Below are positions 46,420-57,839 of a stretch of DNA of 64,000 bases, piece by piece. This stretch comes from Proteles cristata cristata. Lineage: Eukaryota; Chordata; Mammalia; Carnivora; Hyaenidae. Position numbers and translations under genes: made by a program. The stretch's first letter is position 1, and each line of letters starts with the position of its first letter. The DNA is taken from assembly GCA_017311185.1 (NCBI GenBank), contig JAESUZ010003487.1, positions 1,894,001 through 1,958,000 on the forward strand. Direction: 5' to 3'. The notes beneath the pieces are model-generated. The model was not told the origin of the DNA, ran no database searches, and saw only the letters and a list, made by a program, of their open reading frames with translations.

Positions 46420-47514
46420 GAAAAAAATATGAGCATCTGTTGCAAAACAGTCATGATACAACCAAGCAAAAAAGTTCGCAAATGAGATGAGATAAAAATA
46501 AAATATTGGCAGACAATGAAACTGTGACATTTTGGTGGGGGGAGTGTATTTTGTTAAATGTTTAGCATCATTTGGATATTTTAATGCATACTTCGTCTTG
46601 CCTAAAAGACTGAAGTGATAAAAGATTGAAATGGTCTGTCACAATTATCTAACAATTACAGAGTAGTTTTTTCATTTTAAAAACTGAGATGTTTGTACTC
46701 AAATCTTGATCATTTAAAGATACACCTATCAGCAAAAAAAAATACACCTATTGGTCTTCCTCTTTTTTTTTTTTTACCTTTCTCTATTATCGTCATGTGA
46801 TCTCCCTAAGTAATTAATCAATAATGAAATTTTTCATAAATTTGAAGACTGTTGTCAGTATTTCTCTGTGTACCGTAACTTAGTTATATTATCATTTGAA
46901 AGCGTTAGTAACCATAATGGTAAGTTCATTTTGCTTTCACGTAGGCAGGATAGACTTTCAGGTCTTCAGACGGGCCCAATCATAAGTAACTTCTTATTTA
47001 TAGTTTCAGTTTGGGGCATAACCTGCCAGTGGCTCTTTGCCAAGTCTTACTAACCGAAATACAGTTTTCATTTCCATTTTCCATTTTGATCCAAGTTAGT
47101 TTTCCCAAAGCTGCCTCTTGCCCAGATTTCCTGCACCTGCACACTGACCCCTGGTGGAGGAAACTAGACCCTGCAAAGCCTCCTGTGCAGTAATTACACT
47201 CCCGTCTCAGATGAAAAGTTCCCTTCCTGAACCACTCCCGATTAAAGCCCATCATCCCGTATCTCATTCTCAGAGTCCTGCTAGGTAATGCAGTTAACTA
47301 ATTCTGAAGGATGGAATGTGGATTTCCATCCTTTCCCCAGTGCCGCAAAGTTTTATGTTAAAGGAGTTTCTCATACCAAGCTGGACAAAGGAGAAACTTT
47401 GAAGCAAGGGACCTTCACAGGCAAATCATATCACAGAGGTCTTCTGTTCAACATACTCACATGATTGGCTTGAGCCAGTGACGCTTCCTCGAGTCGCGTA
47501 ATAAGAACAGGGAC
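46420..47514. other. unclassified DNA with one CTCF-like motif
   Basis: No gene recognised. ACCCCTGGTGGAGG (47147-47160) resembles the reverse CTCF core with one mismatch. It is motif similarity only. Confidence 0.35.
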
Positions 47515-47715
47515 TTTACAATGAGGCCTCAGTTTAATCCCGATGTCTTGGTTTACAAGCTGTGTGGTCTTAGACAAGCTACTCAACCTTCCTGAGTTCT
47601 CAGTTCACCAATTTGTAAGAGCAGGACAGTGGTATTTTACTCTGGAGGATTGTTGAAAGGAATATGGCTGCAGAATAACTGGACTATAAGTTCTCAAGTG
47701 CATGTTAGGCATTAT
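47515..47715 (+). repeat. MIR element
   Basis: GCTGTGTGGTCTTAGACAAG, CTACTCAACCTTCCTGAGTT, CAATTTGTAAGAGCAGGACA and GGATTGTTGAAAGGAATATG follow forward MIR order. Confidence 0.75.
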
Positions 47716-49593
47716 TATTTCCAAGGAAAAAGTGAGGGCGCTCATGCTTGTAGGATCGTATATTTCGTTTCAAAACCTGTGTTGGGGACATAAAGTGTAA
47801 ATGACATGGGGAGAGAAAAGGACAAAAATATTTGAGGTCAGAACTGTCTCTGAGAAATCTGGGCCCTATAGGCAACATGTCTTTAGTGCAAAACGGCATG
47901 TGGGTTTTTCGGTTGGAGTAAGTCCATGCGCTGGTGGGCGTAACTTCCAAAAGAATGCTAGTTAACACCAAATCAGATTTCCATATAAGCCCAGAGAACA
48001 GGCAACACAGACAAATGGACAAGTGTTCAGGAGATGTTTGTTTACACAGATATCTTCTAACACCGTAAATAAGATAATATGAATGCACACTCCTCGGCAG
48101 CAGCTAGAAAAGCTAGAATGGAGTTAGGTAGTGTCTAGACGCCTTTGATCAAAAAACAGGGATTAGTGGTTACTGAATTTACTAACACAATTTTCCTTCC
48201 TTTTCTCCAATTATTTCTATTTTCAGCCTTCACTTTTAGGATTTAGTTACAGCATCTTGCACTGCTTAGTCAGCAGACATGTGCCATTTGGGGGATGCCA
48301 TGATCCCCTTTTTCAAAATTAAATTTTGAAGGCAGAAGTGTCAAGTTTCATTTCTCATTTAGTGTAATTCTATGAGACTTTATTCAGCATTAGAAGACAA
48401 AGTCAGTACCCACTGATCATCACATGGTTTCAGGCTTTAAGCATACTGACTCACGCCCAAGGTCTTGCTATTACATTTTTCCCCACGTACTATCTACAAA
48501 CCTTTATCAATTAAGTGAATACTCCTAACAAGACACAGAGAGATCCATGCTAACTTCCATGCTAATGGACATGCAGTTTAGCTAAAGAGAGCCAATCTAT
48601 GCAAATTAGCACTGGTAAAGTATTATGGTATAAAGTATGCCAAAACATCACTAGAACACTTTTTATTCATTAGGGATTCCTTAAAAAATGATCGGTACCC
48701 AAGGCCATGCCAGCAGGTACTTTTTCCTACTGCACTGTTTGGCTTACTTAATGTTGCACTCGCTACAGGTCAGGATTAATAACAGAACATCCTTCATAGG
48801 TGGCCCTGCATTTGCGATCTTCTGCAGTATCAGAGAACCTCTTTAATTACAAGACAGGCTCAACTGTAAGATGGCCCGAAAGCTTGGAACCAGGGGGCAA
48901 TTTTACAGAGAGAGTTCTGTGTGTATGCTTGTATGCCAGGGGAATGGACTAGAGACGGAGAACCTAATCCCTTTCTCGTGAAGCTCGTGGTAAGTGAACA
49001 TTCCAACTGTGTCTTCTCTCCTCAAACCCTTCCTTACTCGCTGCAGCTAACTGGCCTCCCCTTCCCAGAGACGGCTGGCTCCTAGGTAGAGATTTACCTG
49101 CTGTGGAGAGAAAAGAAACTCTTCATTCAACGTTAGCTGCTATAAGGTGTAAACTGAGACTCATGGGGAACAGAGACTATAAGAAAGATGAGGGATGGTA
49201 TGCACAGAGATGATGCACCCCTGTGATGAATTTTCCCTGCCTGCAGTAAGAACTGCAAACTCAGATGAGACCAGGCCCATACTCTCATCTACTCTACTTT
49301 CTGGGTAGTTTTCTTCACATGACTTTATATCCATCACATTCTGAAGAAGATTTCGATGTTTTGAGGGTTTTTGACTCATAGAGCTCCCCCATGTTTGGAA
49401 AATTCTTTGTTCTTGAGAAAAACCCAGCTGTTTTTCTCTTAGGTCAAATGCCTTATATATGCCTTACACTGAGAACAGAAATATCATTTGCTTCTAAAGA
49501 TGAACTTATTCTCTTTTTAACACCTCTGAAATGGCGCCTTCCCCGGATGAAAATCTGGTTTGGATGCAGTTCTCTAAGATGCAGTACAAATCT

Positions 49594-49619
49594 TTTGGGG
49601 GGAAATGATTCCCCCCAAA
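49594..49619. repeat. perfect 11-bp-arm hairpin with G6/C6 stem
   Basis: TTTGGGGGGAA (49594-49604), spacer ATGA, TTCCCCCCAAA (49609-49619). It directly abuts the left end of the 78-bp direct repeat. Confidence 0.93.
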
Positions 49620-49697
49620 TGGGTTTTGTTCCTGTGGATTCCCATTAGTGTTGGTTCCTTTTGACATTACTGGTGTATGATTGGAAGATTAAGATGA
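49620..49697 (+). repeat. 78-bp direct repeat, copy 1
   Basis: Identical at every base to 63186-63263. It starts TGGGTTTTGTTCCTGTGGAT and ends GGAAGATTAAGATGA. Flanking sequences of the two copies do not match. Confidence 0.97.
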
Positions 49698-50689
49698 GAA
49701 GTACAAGGTTGTCTGAAGTCTGCACGGAATATAAACTTGAACATTCTGCACAAAGACTCATACAAACATGTTAGTTTTATGAATTATTAGAAGTTTAGAC
49801 AATTACAAAACATTCTTATTTATTCTTTTCTGGAAATACTCAGATATGCAAGTCTGAATTCTTAAAATTACTGATGTATACTACTTAATAAGAAATTGAA
49901 GCAGAATATAACTTTATTAAAAATATTTTTCAAAAAAAAAATTTTTTTCCTATTATGGGAAAAGATAAAAAGCTGAAGATGGCATTCACTGTAATGACCA
50001 AATGATCAAGTTTTAAAATTAGATTTTAAAATCCTGTATTTCCAGATCCCTGGAAATTTTCATAAGTCCTCATTTTGAAATATGGTACCCAAATCTCCAA
50101 GCTCCCAGTCCAGGATTTTAACAATGGAGCTTTACTTAGAACTTCTTTCCCTAGTCTATTCATCATATGGGAAAGAAAAGAAGAAACTAGATTTTGAAAG
50201 ACCTATTACCTTTCATTGCCATTTAAAAGAAAAAATATTTTGGCAGTGGGCAATGGTGCTTAAAACTCAAATATTTGAGTCTGGTATGACTTAGTATTTA
50301 GCCAGATATTTACCTTTTTAAAAACTTGTTTCAAAAAAAAATAATTGACCAGTTTTCCCCTAATTTTTGAATCAAATGTATTTCAAAGAAAATGAAATCC
50401 ATATGCCCCTAATTCCTCAACATTTTGTTTTGGAAGATCATTTCACAGTTAAAAAGCCCCAGTTAATCTCTAGGTTTTGTCATTTAATTATTGTATTTGA
50501 CTAACAACTGTGAAATCATGAATTTAGAAAATTGAGTGTTTTTTACAATACTGAACCCCTTTAGATCTTTAAAAAAAATGCTTTAATGAATAATGAACGA
50601 GTGAATGACAAGTAGGGGACAACTCAAAAACAACCAGATATTATTTAAATAGGCTTTTAAACTCTACTAGTAAGTAACAATTGAAAATT

Positions 50690-50770
50690 TTACCCATGCT
50701 GTACACCTTGAATTTATACAGTTCTGTATATGTCAATTGTATCTCAACAAAACTGGGGGAAAAAAGAGAA
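50690..50770 (+). repeat. L1 3' terminus
   Basis: CATGCTGTACACCTTGAATT, TATACAGTTCTGTATATGTC and AATTGTATCTCAACAAAACT are the end of an L1 3' UTR, followed by an A-rich tail. Confidence 0.7.
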
Positions 50771-51057
50771 AAAGAAAATTTTATCCTGGTACCAGAGAGA
50801 GACATTCCTTCCTTCAACTGACCAATATAAATATAATTTTCATACATTTTTAGACTCTATTATAAATTCTTAAGTGCTCTATATACACCATTTTTGAAAT
50901 GTAAATCTCTCCAAACTTTGAAATAATGCACATGTTTACTGAAAGTATGGAAAAGATTAGCAAAATGAAACTTCCCGTTTAAAATGGGAATACACCAGTA
51001 AAAGTAGATAAGACTTATGAGCTGGCCACAGAATGTGATTCTAGAATTGCCAAAGGT
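50771..51057. other. unclassified AT-rich DNA
   Basis: No gene or repeat recognised. It ends at the target duplication of the next SINE. Confidence 0.4.
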
Positions 51058-51075
51058 TAATAACATGAGAGTTTA

Positions 51076-51290
51076 GGGGAGCCTGGGTGGCTTAGTCGGT
51101 TAAGCGTCCGACTTTCGCTTAGGTCATGATCTCGCAGTTCATGGGTTCGAGCCCCGCGTCGGGCTCTGTGCTGACTGCCCGCTCGGAGCCTGGAGCCTGT
51201 TTCAGTCTGTGACTCCCTCTCTCTCCGACCCTCCCCTGTTCACGCTGTCTTTCTCTCTCCTAGAAATAAATAAAACATTAAAAATAATAA
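51076..51290 (+). repeat. young CanSINE of the TTTCGCTTAGG subtype (copy B)
   Basis: It shares the diagnostic text of copy A, including ACTTTCGCTTAGGTCATGA, GTGCTGACTGCC, CAGTCTGTGACTCCC and GAAATAAATAAAACATT. TAATAACATGAGAGTTTA at 51058-51075 and 51291-51308 is a perfect 18-bp target duplication. It landed at the edge of a MIR. Confidence 0.97.
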
Positions 51291-51303
51291 TAATAACATG
51301 AGA

Positions 51304-51520
51304 GTTTATGTGCTAGGCACTATGCTCTGTGTACTGTATACATCTTTTCATTTAATCCTCATGAAACCCCCAGGAGGTAATACTTTTATCCCCATTTTGC
51401 AGAATTGTGAACTGAAGTTCAGAAAGGTTGAATGAGTGATCCCAGGTTACACAGTTGGTGAGGTGAGCCCCAGTTTAAACCTGGGAACTATGTGTGTTCA
51501 AAGCTGGTACTCTTCAGCAT
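51304..51520 (-). repeat. MIR element
   Basis: ATGTGCTAGGCACTATGCTC, TCATTTAATCCTCATGAAAC, TCCCCATTTTGCAGAATTGT and CCCAGGTTACACAGTTGGTG give a clear reverse MIR. Confidence 0.82.
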
Positions 51521-52719
51521 TCCTAAATGAAACCACAGTGGGGAAGGCCTTTAATATTATTAACATAAAAAGCAGTCACTTCTCTCTTATAGGATTTGCC
51601 CAACCCACGCTGCTCCTTGGACAATTGCTCCTTCCTTTGCTTGTGGGTTGTTTTTGGTTACCAAGGAAGGTAAGTAAGAGATTAATGTCAAGGTTTCTGT
51701 AAAACATAATGCTATAAAGGTACCTCTAATCTGAATCTTCATATTATCCAGGAAGATCATAAAAAAAACCCTCTTGGGGAACCACAAAAGTCAAATACAA
51801 TTATCAGCTATGATCCATCTTTAACTGGCTGCAAGGTGAAGTGTTTCTAGGATACAAGGAGGTGCCTTGCGTCCTATTTCCCTAGGACTAGACTGATCCC
51901 ACTGTTAGAGTGAGAGCTTGCTGAAGACACTTTCTTAGCTTACATGAAGACTGAGTAGAGCCATAAATGAAAATATAACTGTTCAATAAGCACACTGCCC
52001 AAATGGAAAAGATAAACCCCTTTTTAGTGGCAGAAATCACGATTTGAGAGCACTAAGCAACCATAGTTCCTTATCTAGGCAGAAGTTAGAGATTTTGGAA
52101 GAGAGTATCATTTTTCTCAGCCAGTAGTACATTGATTGTTATTTCCAGTCCACAATTTGTACAATTTTATTTCTCCAAGTTCACACTTCTAGGAAAAGCA
52201 AAGTAAAGATCTAATAATCATGAGCTGAAAGTAGCTCATGAAACAAATGTGTCTACTCTTTTTGCAGTTTGGCAACTTATCAAAGGGAGATTCATAGGGC
52301 TAAGTCCACAGAGATGGAGAATGCTAACTTTCATCATGGTGGCCTTCCGACTTACAGAAGAGTGTAGGTTTCAAACCATTATCAGAGCCACTTCCACACC
52401 TAGCTTTAAGGTCTGATATAATTTCTAAAGAAACTCCATCCCTTCACTGGGTTCCTTAGCAGTACCCCCTCAGCAGATTGGATTAGGCACAATTTCCAAC
52501 CCAGATTTTACTTCTTTGTTTCCCTACAGAAATCCATTCCCCTCTTCAGATGCTCTGTCTCTATAGGCTTGCTTAGGAGTGATTATAACCTGCTACAGTT
52601 CTTCTCTTATGATTTGTTGAGATGATAAGCCTGCTCAGAACCAATTCACTAGCCAAACTCACTAGCCTAAGTCAGGCCATGTCATACGTCGAAATTAACT
52701 TTCATCTTCTCCTCTCTAG
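51521..52719. other. unclassified DNA
   Basis: No gene or repeat family recognised. Confidence 0.4.
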
Positions 52720-52870
52720 ATAACCTGCATATCTTTAAATACAGCTCAAGTGTCCCTTTTACCATTGAAACTTCTTCTAATAATCCTGATGGAAAGTGTT
52801 TGCTTCTTCCTCTGTAGCACTCATGTGGCATAATCACACATTTCCTGGAACAGTTAATAATCTTTCTGTT
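52720..52870 (+). repeat. L2-like remnant
   Basis: TACAGCTCAAGTGTCCCTTT, GAAACTTCTTCTAATAATCC and TGTAGCACTCATGTGGCATA resemble the L2 3' region in order. Confidence 0.5.
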
Positions 52871-53449
52871 TAAGTCATGATTTCACCAAAATTAACAGTC
52901 TTTCCAGTGAAGGAACTAATATGCAACCAAATCAACTGAAATCCTCCCCAAATTGCACCTGCATCAGCAAATCAGCATGATGCCTTCTACACAGTATCTG
53001 CTCAGTAAGTCAGAATCTAAGTTCTCTACACTCTATGGACAGCTTATGATGTAAGGGTTACTAGGCTTATGTGGATACTCTTTAAAATGCAACCCGAAGT
53101 GTCTAAGTAAACAGTGAAATCTCAGGGAGCCCAGCTGCTGAAAGCTAACCCAGAGGATTTGAGAGGACTCTGGGAAGCTAGGTTAAAATTAGTCTTCTCT
53201 CACTCATTAGAGTGCCTCATGGATTGTTGTACATTATTTTTCTTTCACACAAGCAAAATCATCTTTACAAAAGAGGTTTATATGTACAATCTTTGGTATT
53301 TTTCTTCCCTAAACCAAAGTCTTCAAGACCTACTCAAATTGGACTTTTTCTAAGTATAGTTAACTCCAGAGCCTGGGCTTATCTTTTGGTTTGACCAGGC
53401 AACATTTTGAATTAAAAAATAATAAAGCTGGTGGTTGTTCACCTCCGTG
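52871..53449. other. unclassified DNA
   Basis: No gene or repeat recognised. Confidence 0.4.
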
Positions 53450-53460
53450 GTGAACATGGA

Positions 53461-53688
53461 GGGGCACCTGGGTGACTCAGTCAATTAAGCATCTGACTTT
53501 GGCTCAGGTCATGGGATCTCACAGTTTGTGAGTTCGAGTCCCACATCAGACTCTGTGCTGACAACTCAGAGCTTAGAGCCTGCTTCACTTCTCTCTCTCT
53601 CTCTGCCCTTCCTCCACTCATGCTCTCTCACTTGCTTGCTCTCTCTCTCTCTCTCTCTCAAGAATAAAAATTTTAAAAAAATTTTTAA
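53461..53688 (+). repeat. CanSINE
   Basis: Head GGGGCACCTGGGTGACTCAG, GTGCTGACAACTCAGAGCTT, a CT run and tail AAGAATAAAAATTTTAAAAA. GTGAACATGGA before and GTGAAACATGA after suggest a short target duplication. Confidence 0.95.
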
Positions 53689-53699
53689 GTGAAACATGA

Positions 53700-54245
53700 A
53701 ATTACCCAAAAAAACCCTCAGCAATTCTACTCCCAAGATAACTGAAAACATGTATACAAATACTAGTACACAAATGTCCATGACACTGCTGTTTCCAGTA
53801 ACCAAAAGGCCAAACAGCCCAATGTCCCTCAATGGTTGAATGAATAAATAAAATGTGTTTTCTACTACAATGGAATATTACTCATCCATAAAAAGGAGTG
53901 AAGCACTGATACATTCTTAAAAGCATTATGTTAAGTGAAAGAAGCCTGACACAAAAGGTTACATATTGTACATGTGTATTTCCTATCCATTGACAGGAAA
54001 TGTCCAGAACTGGTAGATCCACAGAGACAGGAAGCAGATGGGTGGCTGGCAAAGGGAGCTGGGAATAGGGACTGACTGCTCAGTGAGGATGGAGTTTTAT
54101 TCTAAGGTGTTGCAAGTATTTCAGAACTACACAGAGGTGGCAGTTGCACAGCCCCATGAGTGTACTTGTACTAAACGCCACTGAATTGTACACTTTCAAA
54201 TGGTTAATTTTATGTTGCATGGATTTAACTTCAGTACAAAAAATA
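53700..54245 (+). repeat. L1MA/L1MB-like 3' end
   Basis: CAGCAATTCTACTCCCAAGA, CAATGGAATATTACTCATCC, AGTGAAAGAAGCCTGACACA, GTGGCTGGCAAAGGGAGCTG and TGAATTGTACACTTTCAAAT follow the ORF2 end and 3' UTR of an old L1. Confidence 0.85.
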
Positions 54246-54604
54246 AGAGCAAATCTTGTCTGGCACTTTTAGCTCCTCTACCCCCAAGGTCCCACAGAAG
54301 CAGAGAGAAGGGCAGCCGAACTCACTCAGGGAAAACTCCTTGGAGAGGATGACAGTTAAGCCAAGAACTGAAAGCCAAGGAGGATTTAAACTAAGTGGGA
54401 AGACTGATGTGGGTGGGGAAAGAAAAGAGAAGAGGAAAATATCCCAGGAAGATATGAGTATAGGGCTGATATAAATTATTTCTCCTCACCCATAAAATCA
54501 AATTAACAAATGTGCATTAATTATTTATTATTGTGGAAATGATGCAAGGTGCTGGGAGAAACATAGGCAAAAAAAAAGAAAAGGCATGGTCTTACAAGAA
54601 AAAT
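54246..54604. other. unclassified DNA
   Basis: No gene or repeat recognised. Confidence 0.4.
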
Positions 54605-55040
54605 AAAACTAGCATTTATGGAGTGTCTTCCAAATGATGGATATGTTACATATATTATCACAATTAATTCCTTTTTAATTTTTTAATGTTCATTTAATTT
54701 TAAGAGAGATAGAGAGAGACAGAGGCAGAGTGTGAGCAGGGAAGGGACAGAGAGAGGGGGAGACACAGAATCAGAAGCTGTCAGCACAGAGCCCGACTTG
54801 GGGGATCAAACCCACAAACTGTGAGATCATGACCTGAGCTGAAATCAGATGTTCAACTGACAGAGCCACCCAGGTTCCCCACAATTACTTCTTTAAACAT
54901 ACCAAAGAGACGAGAATAATGAATCCTATACAGTTAAGTAACTAGCTCAATATTGCACAGCTTGCAAATGGAAGAGACAAGATTCAAATCTAAGTGTGTC
55001 TGACCCTAGAGCCCACGTTTTTGCCACAACAGCAGGCTGT
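54605..55040 (-). repeat. MIR element split by a SINE
   Basis: AAAACTAGCATTTATGGAGT to TATATTATCACAATTA (to 54670) and, after the SINE, ACAGTTAAGTAACTAGCTCA and TTGCACAGCTTGCAAATGGA (54881-55040) are two halves of one reverse MIR. Confidence 0.65.
54671..54880 (-). repeat. CanSINE inserted in a MIR
   Basis: Tail TTTTTAATTTTTTAATGTTC, GA-rich tract, GCTGTCAGCACAGAGCCCGA and head GAGCCACCCAGGTTCCCC. ACAATTAATTC (54660-54670) and ACAATTACTTC (from 54881) are the duplication with one mismatch. Confidence 0.95.
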
Positions 55041-55354
55041 CAATCATAAAGGACATCACTATAGCTGCTGAAAGTGAGTAACTTACTGAGGCATCAGCAA
55101 AGAGAGGTCATGAAGTAGAGCACAATGCTCCTTGTTGGTGACAAGGCCATGGAAAAAACTGGGACCAAACCTCGAGAGGAACAGAAGTCCCAGATCCCAG
55201 ACCCCAGGGCCAGAAGTAGAGGTGAGGTGAAAAAGGCCTGGACATCACCTGCTCCGGAAACCCTTCCCCTATCCCTATTATATTAAGTTGAGAGACCCAC
55301 TTCTTGCCCTGAACCTACCCCATGAGCACTCCACAAATTCCATACTTGGTTCTG
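55041..55354. other. unclassified DNA
   Basis: No gene or repeat recognised. Confidence 0.4.
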
Positions 55355-55365
55355 GATCTTTATTT

Positions 55366-55572
55366 TTTTCTTAACACTTATTCATTTTTTGAGAGACAGA
55401 GCATGAGTGGAAGAGGGGCAGAGAGAGAGAGGAAGACACAGAATGTGAAGCAGGCTCCAGGCTCTGAACTGACAGCACAGAGCCCAATTTAGGGCTCTAA
55501 TCCATGAACCATGAAATCATGACCTGAGCCGAGGTCGGATGCTTAACCGACTGAGCCACCCAGGCGCCCCTA
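55366..55572 (-). repeat. CanSINE with target-site duplication
   Basis: Body CAGGCTCCAGGCTCTGAACT, head GAGCCACCCAGGCGCCCC. GATCTTTATTT at 55355-55365 and 55573-55583 is a perfect 11-bp duplication. Confidence 0.96.
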
Positions 55573-56015
55573 GATCTTTATTTATACCCCAGGTCCATCA
55601 CTTACTAGCTTTGGGTAAATTACATAAAGGTGTGTGACTCTTTGTGCCTTGGTGTACACATCGGAAAGACTAGAATAATATTAGTAACAATTCTGGATCG
55701 GGGCGCCTGGGTGGCTTAGTTGGTTAAGCGTCCGACTTTCGCTTAGGTCATGATCCCGCGGTTCGTGGGTTCGAGCCCCGCGTCGGGCTTTGTGCTGACT
55801 TCCAGCTCAGAGCCTGGAGCCTGTTTCAGTCTGTGACTCCCTCTCTCTCTGACCCTCCCCTGCTCACGCTGTCTCTCTCTCCTAGAAATAAATAAAACAT
55901 TAAAAAAAAAAATTCTGGATCAAATGAGTTAGTATTACAAAGTGCTTAAGGATCTACAAAACAGTAAGTACTTAATAAATGTTGTTTTTGTTGTTGATGC
56001 TACTGCATTACTGTT
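55573..56015 (+). repeat. MIR element split by a SINE
   Basis: CCAGGTCCATCACTTACTAG, TTTGGGTAAATTACATAAAG and TTGTGCCTTGGTGTACACAT (to 55699), then AGTTAGTATTACAAAGTGCT and AGTACTTAATAAATGTTGTT (from 55911), are two halves of one forward MIR. Confidence 0.75.
55700..55910 (+). repeat. young CanSINE of the TTTCGCTTAGG subtype (copy C)
   Basis: It shares copy A/B diagnostics and has clear Pol III promoter boxes: A-box-like TGGCTTAGTTGG (55712-55723) and B-box GGTTCGAGCCC (55768-55778). AATTCTGGATC at 55689-55699 and 55911-55921 is a perfect 11-bp target duplication. Confidence 0.97.
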
Positions 56016-56347
56016 TCCCTTATCAGGAATTCTCAGCTCCTTAAACCCATGGACATATCTTTTTTTTTTTTTAATCTATCTCCAGCCTCTAGCACAAAGC
56101 CTAGAACACAGTTGGTAAGTAGAAAGGTTTCAGTCAGGGCAGTAGTAGACCCAGGGCTCTGTTGATTAGTGGAATTGTCAGGACCGAGGCTATCTCATCC
56201 TCGAAATTCTCACCCTTTTGTTGTAAACCCCTTGGCAACTGTAAAACAGAGACTGTCAATCGTCAAATATTTAGTGAACACCTACTATCTGGCAGGCCCA
56301 GCACTGAGCATACAGGCTTCTCTAAATTGCCAGAACTAAATTCAGTC
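56016..56347. other. unclassified DNA
   Basis: No gene or repeat recognised; a T run at 56060-56072. Confidence 0.4.
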
Positions 56348-56366
56348 CAAATGGTTGGTTTATCAT

Positions 56367-56731
56367 GGAATACTACATGGCAATGAGAAACAATGAAATC
56401 TGGCCATGTGTAGCAACATGGATGGACCTTGAGGGTGTTATGCTGAGCTAAATAAGTCAGGCAGAGAAGGACAAATATCATATGTGTGCACGTATAGGAG
56501 GATTAGGAGGAACTTAACAGAGGACCAAGGGGGAGAAGAAGGGCGGAAATGGTGGGGGAAAGGGAGAGAGGCAAACCATGAGAGACTCTTGAATGCTGAC
56601 AAAAACTGAGGACTGGTGGATGTGGGGGGGAGGAGGGGTGGGCATGGAGGAGGACACTTGTGGGGATGAGCACTGGGTGTTATGTGGAAACTAATTTGAC
56701 AATAAACTATTTGTAAAAAAAAAAAAAAAAA
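56367..56731 (+). mobile_element. 5'-truncated carnivore L1 insertion
   Basis: The last ~365 bp of L1: GAATACTACATGGCAATGAG, CAACATGGATGGACCTTGAG, GAGAGACTCTTGAATGCTGA and GGGTGTTATGTGGAAACTAA, ending in a 17-nt A run. A perfect 19-bp duplication CAAATGGTTGGTTTATCAT lies at 56348-56366 and 56732-56750. Confidence 0.97.
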
Positions 56732-56750
56732 CAAATGGTTGGTTTATCAT

Positions 56751-57839
56751 TCAGTTGAGACAAAATAAATAAATAAATAAGAATGCATACACTTGTACAG
56801 CCTCTAGAGAAATACCTGTTGCAGTGTCAGAGTTTTGGCTATCATTACAAAGAAAACATTGCTACTCATGTACAAAACAAACTATGATCCATTAACTCAG
56901 CACAGAAGTCCTTTTTGGCTCCAAAAAAGTTGGCACCCAAACAAGTTTTGTAGTCACACTGCCAAAAAATACCTGGCTGATACATTTTAACATCCTTCCT
57001 TGTTTTCTTTCAGACATATTTCAGTAATAGCCTGTCTGCAGGTACAAGATGCTTACAGGAAGTGATTAATCTTTCATGAGACTACTCTACTATTCCTCAA
57101 TGCAATGCGATAAGAGCTTGAAGGGACAGGCACCCTCGTGTCAGTGCATGCTTCAGGGAAAGGAAGTTTTCATGGGAGATAAATCGGATCACATGAGAGC
57201 AGCCGATGATAAAATCTCTTTCTTAAAAGAAATCACCCTAACAGAACAAAACCACTCTCTGGGAAGGGAGAAAATAAATAAATAAAAAGCCCACCTCTAA
57301 ACCTAAAACTTCTTCCTTTTTTCTGGTAGGAGGCCAGACGGGATCCTTGGACATCATGAAACACTACAGCTGGAAGCTGAACGGTTCATCTATACCCCCA
57401 GCCCCCCACATGTAGATACTGGAGATGAGAAAGGCTCTTGTTTGCTGTCTGAAGCAGGTGTGGTTGGACTAAATGGGGAGAAGATGTCCAGCTGGAAGAG
57501 CCCATCCACCAGCTGCCCAGGGCCGTCTGCTTAGATAAATACCACCTGTTACTAAACAGCCAGAGAAAAATTAGTCATATCCCAGGAACCTGCTGATTCT
57601 CTCTATTATGCTGAGGCTTTTGTGTCTTCTGACATCCCAAATCCCATGTGTCTTAGAGCGATGGTCATTTTCACTGGGCTTAATTTGATTCTAGACAATG
57701 GCAGAGGCTTTTGAAGCATTAGGTTAAAGTATTTCCTGGGGGTTGGGAGCAAATACATGAGAGAATAATAAATAACACATAGAAGAAGAGGGCAGTGACT
57801 TCCAAAATTACCTTTTAACTCAACAACAATCTTAGCACC
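56751..57839. other. unclassified DNA
   Basis: No gene recognised. An AAAT run near 56764-56780. A segment from 57330 preceded by TTTTTTCTGGTAG looks acceptor-like but has no coding signal. Confidence 0.35.

Larger units (their letters stand above)
47716..50689. other. long unclassified, apparently single-copy stretch
   Basis: About 3 kb with no recognised repeat family or gene, AT-rich after 49640. It contains the hairpin at 49594-49619 and one copy of the 78-bp direct repeat. Confidence 0.4.

Noticed and set aside
47705..48088. 127-codon reverse open frame
   Set aside because: No recognisable domain. It begins in MIR-adjacent DNA and has no splice-bounded structure.
55700..55790. tRNA gene from A and B box motifs
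   Set aside because: The boxes belong to the tRNA-derived SINE head; no complete cloverleaf or 3' tRNA end is present.
57320..57470. Acceptor-like site and possible exon
   Set aside because: All that supports it is a pyrimidine tract and AG. There is no open-frame or conservation signal.
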